Shown here: in pieces, positions 60,703-64,000 of the stretch
How positions within the stretch are numbered: position 1 is the first letter of the stretch
How the letters are laid out: each line of letters starts with the position of its first letter
The notes under the pieces: generated by a model
Database searches by the model: none
Seen by the model: only the letters and a program-made list of their open reading frames with translations
What the model was told of the DNA's origin: nothing
Translations under genes and position numbers: made by a program
NCBI RefSeq assembly: GCF_002741075.1
Contig: NZ_CP016634.1
Coordinates: 3,316,001 to 3,380,000, forward strand
Direction of reading: 5' to 3'
DNA from: Pseudomonas putida
GTDB taxonomy: Bacteria > Pseudomonadota > Gammaproteobacteria > Pseudomonadales > Pseudomonadaceae
Length of the DNA: 64,000 nt

Positions 60703-60742
60703 AAAAAAAACCGATGGCAGTCTCCTGCCATCGGGTTTTTTT
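60703..60742. terminator. Bidirectional terminator between the two permease genes
   Basis: Eight A, the stem CCGATGGCAG/CTGCCATCGG around a four-base loop, and seven T. It ends both the purine permease and the convergent amino acid permease. Confidence 0.9.
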
Positions 60743-60755
60743 GTAGGTATTCGCC

Positions 60756-62174
60756 TTACTTGGCTACGGAGCCGGCGGTACCGGATGCCTGCCCACTACG
60801 TTTGCTCTTGAGTACATAAAAGGCATACATCACCACAAGCCAGACCGGAATCGCGTACACCGAGACCTGAATGCCCGGGATCTGCAGCATGATCCCCAGG
60901 ATCAGCACCACGAAGGCCAGGCACACATAGTTGCCGTACGGGTACCACAGGGCTTTGAACAGCGCCTTCTGGCCAGTACGGTCCAGGTGCTGACGGAACT
61001 TCAGGTGCGAGTAGCTGATCATCGCCCAGTTGATCACCAGGGCAGCCACCACCAGCGACATCAGCAGCTCCAGCGCATGCTGCGGCATGAAGTAGTTCAG
61101 CAGCACCGCGACCAGGGTCACGGCAGCCGAGGCCAGGATCGAACGGACTGGCACGCCGCGCTTGTCGATCTTGGCCAGGCCAGCCGGAGCGTCGCCTTGC
61201 TCGGCCATGCCGTAGAGCATGCGGGCGTTGCAGTAGGTGCCGCTGTTGTACACCGACAACGCCGCGGTCAGGACCACGAAGTTCAGCAGGTGGGCAGCAA
61301 CATCACTGCCGAGCAGCGAGAAGACCTGAACGAACGGGCTGCTGCCATAGCTGCCGCCGGAAGCATCGATGCTGGCGACCAGGCTGTCCCACGGGGTCAA
61401 AGACAGCAGGATCACCAACGCGCCGATATAGAAGATCAGGATGCGGTAGATGACCTGGTTGATCGCCTTCGGGATCACGGTCTTTGGCTTGTCGGCCTCG
61501 GCCGCGGTGAAGCCCAGCATTTCCAGGCCACCGAAGGAGAACATGATGATCGCAAGCGCCATTACCAGGCCACTCACGCCATTGGGGAAGAAGCCACCAT
61601 GGGCCCACAGGTTGGTCACCGAAGCTTCAGGACCACCGCTGCCGCTGGTGAGCAGATAGGCACCCAGGCCGATCATGCCGACGATGGCGAGCACCTTGAT
61701 GATCGCGAACCAGAACTCGGCCTCTCCGAACACCTTCACGTTCATCAGGTTGATCGCGTTGATCAGGATGAAGAAGCCCGCCGCAGTGACCCAGGTCGGG
61801 ATCTCCGGCCACCAGTAGTGGATGTACTTGCCGACGGCGGACAACTCCGACATGCCGACCAGGATGTACAGCACCCAGCAGTTCCAGCCGGACAAGAAGC
61901 CCGCGAAACCGCCCCAGTACTTGTGGGCGAAGTGGCTGAAGGAACCGGCAACCGGCTCTTCGACGATCATTTCGCCCAGTTGGCGCATGATCATGAAGGC
62001 GATGAAGCCGCAGATGGCGTAGCCGAGAATCATCGACGGACCAGCCGACTTCATCACGCCGGCCGAGCCCAGGAACAATCCGGTACCAATTGCGCCACCC
62101 AGGGCAATCAGCTGGATATGGCGGTTCTTCAGGCCACGCTTGAGCTCGCCTGAAGGCATGTTTTGTCCACTCAT
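60756..62174 (-). CDS. AroP/PheP-type aromatic amino acid permease
   Basis: Protein of 472 residues from ATG 62174 (MSGQNMPSGELKRGL); the longer frame to 62288 does not match the family. It has 12 membrane segments of the amino acid-polyamine-organocation type. LKNRHIQLIALGGAIGTGLFLGS, RQLGEMIVEEPVAGSF and FSFGGLEMLGFTAAEA closely follow E. coli PheP and AroP, so phenylalanine, tyrosine or tryptophan uptake with protons is likely. It has a strong sigma-70 promoter with a palindrome in the spacer and a leader of about 190 bases. Confidence 0.85.
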   Translation of the reverse strand: MSGQNMPSGELKRGLKNRHIQLIALGGAIGTGLFLGSAGVMKSAGPSMILGYAICGFIAFMIMRQLGEMIVEEPVAGSFSHFAHKYWGGFAGFLSGWNCWVLYILVGMSELSAVGKYIHYWWPEIPTWVTAAGFFILINAINLMNVKVFGEAEFWFAIIKVLAIVGMIGLGAYLLTSGSGGPEASVTNLWAHGGFFPNGVSGLVMALAIIMFSFGGLEMLGFTAAEADKPKTVIPKAINQVIYRILIFYIGALVILLSLTPWDSLVASIDASGGSYGSSPFVQVFSLLGSDVAAHLLNFVVLTAALSVYNSGTYCNARMLYGMAEQGDAPAGLAKIDKRGVPVRSILASAAVTLVAVLLNYFMPQHALELLMSLVVAALVINWAMISYSHLKFRQHLDRTGQKALFKALWYPYGNYVCLAFVVLILGIMLQIPGIQVSVYAIPVWLVVMYAFYVLKSKRSGQASGTAGSVAK

Positions 62175-62370
62175 GAACGAAGTCACCTGCTTGTTTTTAT
62201 CTGTGACGGAATCGGACCCACCGCGCTCGTGGCGCAGCGGAATGGGCAAGGTGGTTACCTTGGGTTTCTTGGACGGGGGTGATGACACCGAGGGGCAGGC
62301 CCCGGGTGACTCAACCAGGCGTCAGCAAGAGTGCGCGGTACGCATTGGGGTCACAGGTAAAACGCGGCGC

Positions 62371-62402
62371 ATTGTATACCCCTGCGTACGCGCAGGCGTC
62401 AA
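62371..62402 (-). promoter_or_regulatory. Promoter of the aromatic permease with palindromic spacer
   Basis: On the minus strand TTGACG (62397-62402), an 18-bp spacer, and TATACA extended to TATACAAT (62371-62378). The spacer holds the inverted repeat CCTGCGCGTACGCAGG (62381-62396), with only two bases between it and the -10. Confidence 0.65.
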
Positions 62403-62756
62403 CGCGTTGCGTCATTTCCTGATGAAAAAACGCAGCGATCCTGGGGGGATGGCCTGAAAAGGCAGAGTGATCGGCGTACATGGCGCCTCCATTTGTTGTT
62501 TTCGATGCCCAGCTCTGCGGCCAGGCCCTGCACACGGCATGGGCGCTATATCAGCGTGCGGCGAGAGGTTGGACAAGGGGGCAAATGGCGGGGTAGTCGC
62601 TCTGGAATGGGGTGTTTGGCAAAATCTGTTTACACCCGTAGGTAGGCCTGCGAAAAAGGCCGCATTTCGTAAAGAAATTGTTACAAGGCGGTCGGCAGAG
62701 TTTCCAGATCGCAGGAAAAATCGCGCCGGATCAACACGTTAGATTTCTGAAGACAC

Positions 62757-62783
62757 AAAAAAGGGGCCGCGATGCGGCCCCTT
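62757..62783 (-). terminator. Terminator of rluB
   Basis: On the minus strand GGGGCCGC, an ATC loop, GCGGCCCC and six T; a classical intrinsic terminator 18 bp after the rluB stop. Confidence 0.88.
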
Positions 62784-62801
62784 CTAGATGACGCTGAGCA
62801 A

Positions 62802-63878
62802 TCAGCCACGCGGCTTGCCGCGGCCACGGCCTGCCGGCTTGTCCGCCTCTGGCTTGGCTGGGCGCTTACGCATCTCGCTCGGACGCTCGGCAACCGTGCT
62901 GCTGCGTCCGCCCTTACGTGTCGCAGCGTCTTCACGCACCGGACGCTCACGTGCCGGACGTTCGGCCTGCCCCTCTTGGGCCTGCGCGGGACGCAGGGTC
63001 CGCACGCGCTCGCCACGACCCAGCGGGCGGGTGGACTTGCGCTGCATACGCTCGAGCTTGTCCTTGGCCTTGAGGTTCAACGCTGGCAATGCCACCGGCT
63101 GCAGGCCGACTTCGGCTGCCAGGATGTCGATCTCGCCCTGGGTCATTTCACGCCAGCGCCCCATCGGCAGGTCGGAATTGAGGAACACCGGACCGAAGCG
63201 CACGCGCTTCAGGCGGCTGACCACCACCCCCTGGGATTCCCACAGGCGACGCACCTCACGGTTACGACCTTCCATCACCACGCAGTGGTACCAGTGGTTG
63301 AAGCCTTCACCACCCGGGGCCTTCTGGATGTCGGTGAACTTCGCCGGGCCATCCTCGAGCATCACACCCGCCTTGAGACGATCGACCATGTCGTCGTCGA
63401 CCTCACCGCGCACACGCACCGCGTATTCACGGTCCATCTCGTAGGAGGGGTGCATCAGGCGGTTGGCCAGTTCACCGTCGGTCGTGAACAGCAGCAGGCC
63501 GGTGGTGTTGATGTCCAGACGACCGATATTGATCCAACGCCCTTCTTTCGGACGCGGCAAGCGGTCGAACACGGTCGGACGGCCTTCCGGGTCGTCGCGG
63601 GTGCAAATCTCGCCGTCAGGCTTGTTGTACATGATCACCCGGCGGGTGGCCTCGGCGGCCTCCACGCGCTTGATCAGCTTGCCGTCGACGGCAATGGCAT
63701 CGTGCAGGTCGACGCGCTGGCCAAGGGTGGCCTCGACGCCGTTGACCTTGATACGACCCTGGCTGATCCAGGCCTCGACGTCACGACGCGAGCCGACGCC
63801 GATACGCGCCAGCACCTTCTGCAGCTTTTCGCCGGACGGCGGGGTGGGTTGGGTTTCTTGCAGGTCTTGGTCACTCAT
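62802..63878 (-). CDS. rluB: 23S rRNA pseudouridine synthase RluB
   Basis: Protein of 358 residues from ATG 63878 (MSDQDLQETQ) with GGAGG seven bases before it. The S4 RNA-binding domain spans about 16-60 (EKLQKVLARIGVGSRRDVEAWI), and the catalytic aspartate is D122 in GRLDINTTGLLLFT. RluB modifies U2605 of 23S rRNA (E. coli numbering). The tail after about residue 270 is an arginine- and proline-rich, disordered extension (RPARERPVRED, GRGRGKPRG). The related RluE and RsuA have no such tail, and RluB fits the size better. Confidence 0.88.
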   Translation of the reverse strand: MSDQDLQETQPTPPSGEKLQKVLARIGVGSRRDVEAWISQGRIKVNGVEATLGQRVDLHDAIAVDGKLIKRVEAAEATRRVIMYNKPDGEICTRDDPEGRPTVFDRLPRPKEGRWINIGRLDINTTGLLLFTTDGELANRLMHPSYEMDREYAVRVRGEVDDDMVDRLKAGVMLEDGPAKFTDIQKAPGGEGFNHWYHCVVMEGRNREVRRLWESQGVVVSRLKRVRFGPVFLNSDLPMGRWREMTQGEIDILAAEVGLQPVALPALNLKAKDKLERMQRKSTRPLGRGERVRTLRPAQAQEGQAERPARERPVREDAATRKGGRSSTVAERPSEMRKRPAKPEADKPAGRGRGKPRG

Positions 63879-64000
63879 CTGGGCACCTCCCGGTGTAAGT
63901 AGTGAAAATCGTTTTTTTGGCGACGGATGCGCCAAAGGGGCGCGCATCATACGCGGTTCGGTGGACGAACGCACTGGAGACTAGCGGGTTTTCTCGACGG

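Larger units (their letters stand above)
62175..62801. other. Intergenic region upstream of the aromatic permease
   Basis: This 627-bp gap has small open frames (for example 62467-62742, plus) with no ribosome binding site or family likeness, which I reject. It holds the permease leader (62175-62365), its promoter (62371-62402), and at the right end the rluB terminator. The stretch 62460-62750 shows nothing I can name. Confidence 0.6.

Noticed and set aside
62467..62742. Small plus-strand gene of 91 codons upstream of rluB
   Set aside because: No ribosome binding site, arginine-rich out-of-frame look, and no match to a family I know.

Overview
The window looks like core chromosome of a Pseudomonas of the P. 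putida group. The GC content is high, the pyoverdine genes pvdL, pvdS and pvdYII sit together, two cbb3 oxidase operons lie in tandem ahead of ccoGHIS-hemN-anr, and P. putida-type REP palindromes occur between genes. The species is not decided from the sequence. Almost every gene belongs to a recognisable family.

Layout. 1-1.2 kb: periplasmic thiol-disulfide genes (a TlpA-like thioredoxin cut by the window edge, and dsbG). 1.4-16.3 kb: pyoverdine genes: the chromophore synthetase pvdL (minus), the iron-starvation sigma factor pvdS (plus, with a Fur-box promoter) and the hydroxyornithine acetylase pvdYII (minus). PvdS-type promoter motifs precede pvdL and pvdYII. 16.3-19.1 kb: an orphan solute-binding protein, a DEDDh exonuclease, ppnP and an alpha/beta hydrolase. 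19.1-34.3 kb: ccoNOQP-1, ccoNOQP-2, an intruding metallophosphoesterase, ccoGHIS, a TauE/SafE-like membrane protein and hemN. The oxygen regulator gene anr follows, and ANR-box motifs precede ccoN-1, ccoG and hemN. 35.3-39.3 kb: apt, recR, ybaB and dnaX. 39.4-42.7 kb: a second orphan solute-binding protein and a two-gene cassette (a small helical protein plus a divergent SF1 helicase). 42.9-50.8 kb: 4.5S RNA, ligA, zipA, smc and a GntR regulator. 51.1-60.7 kb: a purine catabolism and transport cluster (xdhABC, guaD, an AzgA-type permease, a second GntR regulator) interrupted by aqpZ. 60.8-63.9 kb: an aromatic amino acid permease and rluB.

How they work together. Fur acts on pvdS, and PvdS then acts on pvdL and pvdYII, giving an iron-starvation module. 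ANR with the cco and hemN genes gives a low-oxygen respiration module, in which HemN supplies heme without oxygen and CcoGHIS matures the copper and heme oxidase. GuaD makes xanthine from guanine and XdhABC oxidises it towards urate. The permease imports purine bases, and each of the two GntR genes is divergent from an operon preceded by a matching inverted repeat.

The least explained items are the helicase cassette (40376-42738), the metallophosphoesterase with foreign codon use inside the cco region (26235-27245), a perfect hairpin just before ligA, and a palindrome filling the spacer of the aromatic permease promoter. I saw no tRNA, rRNA operon, CRISPR array, insertion sequence or prophage.
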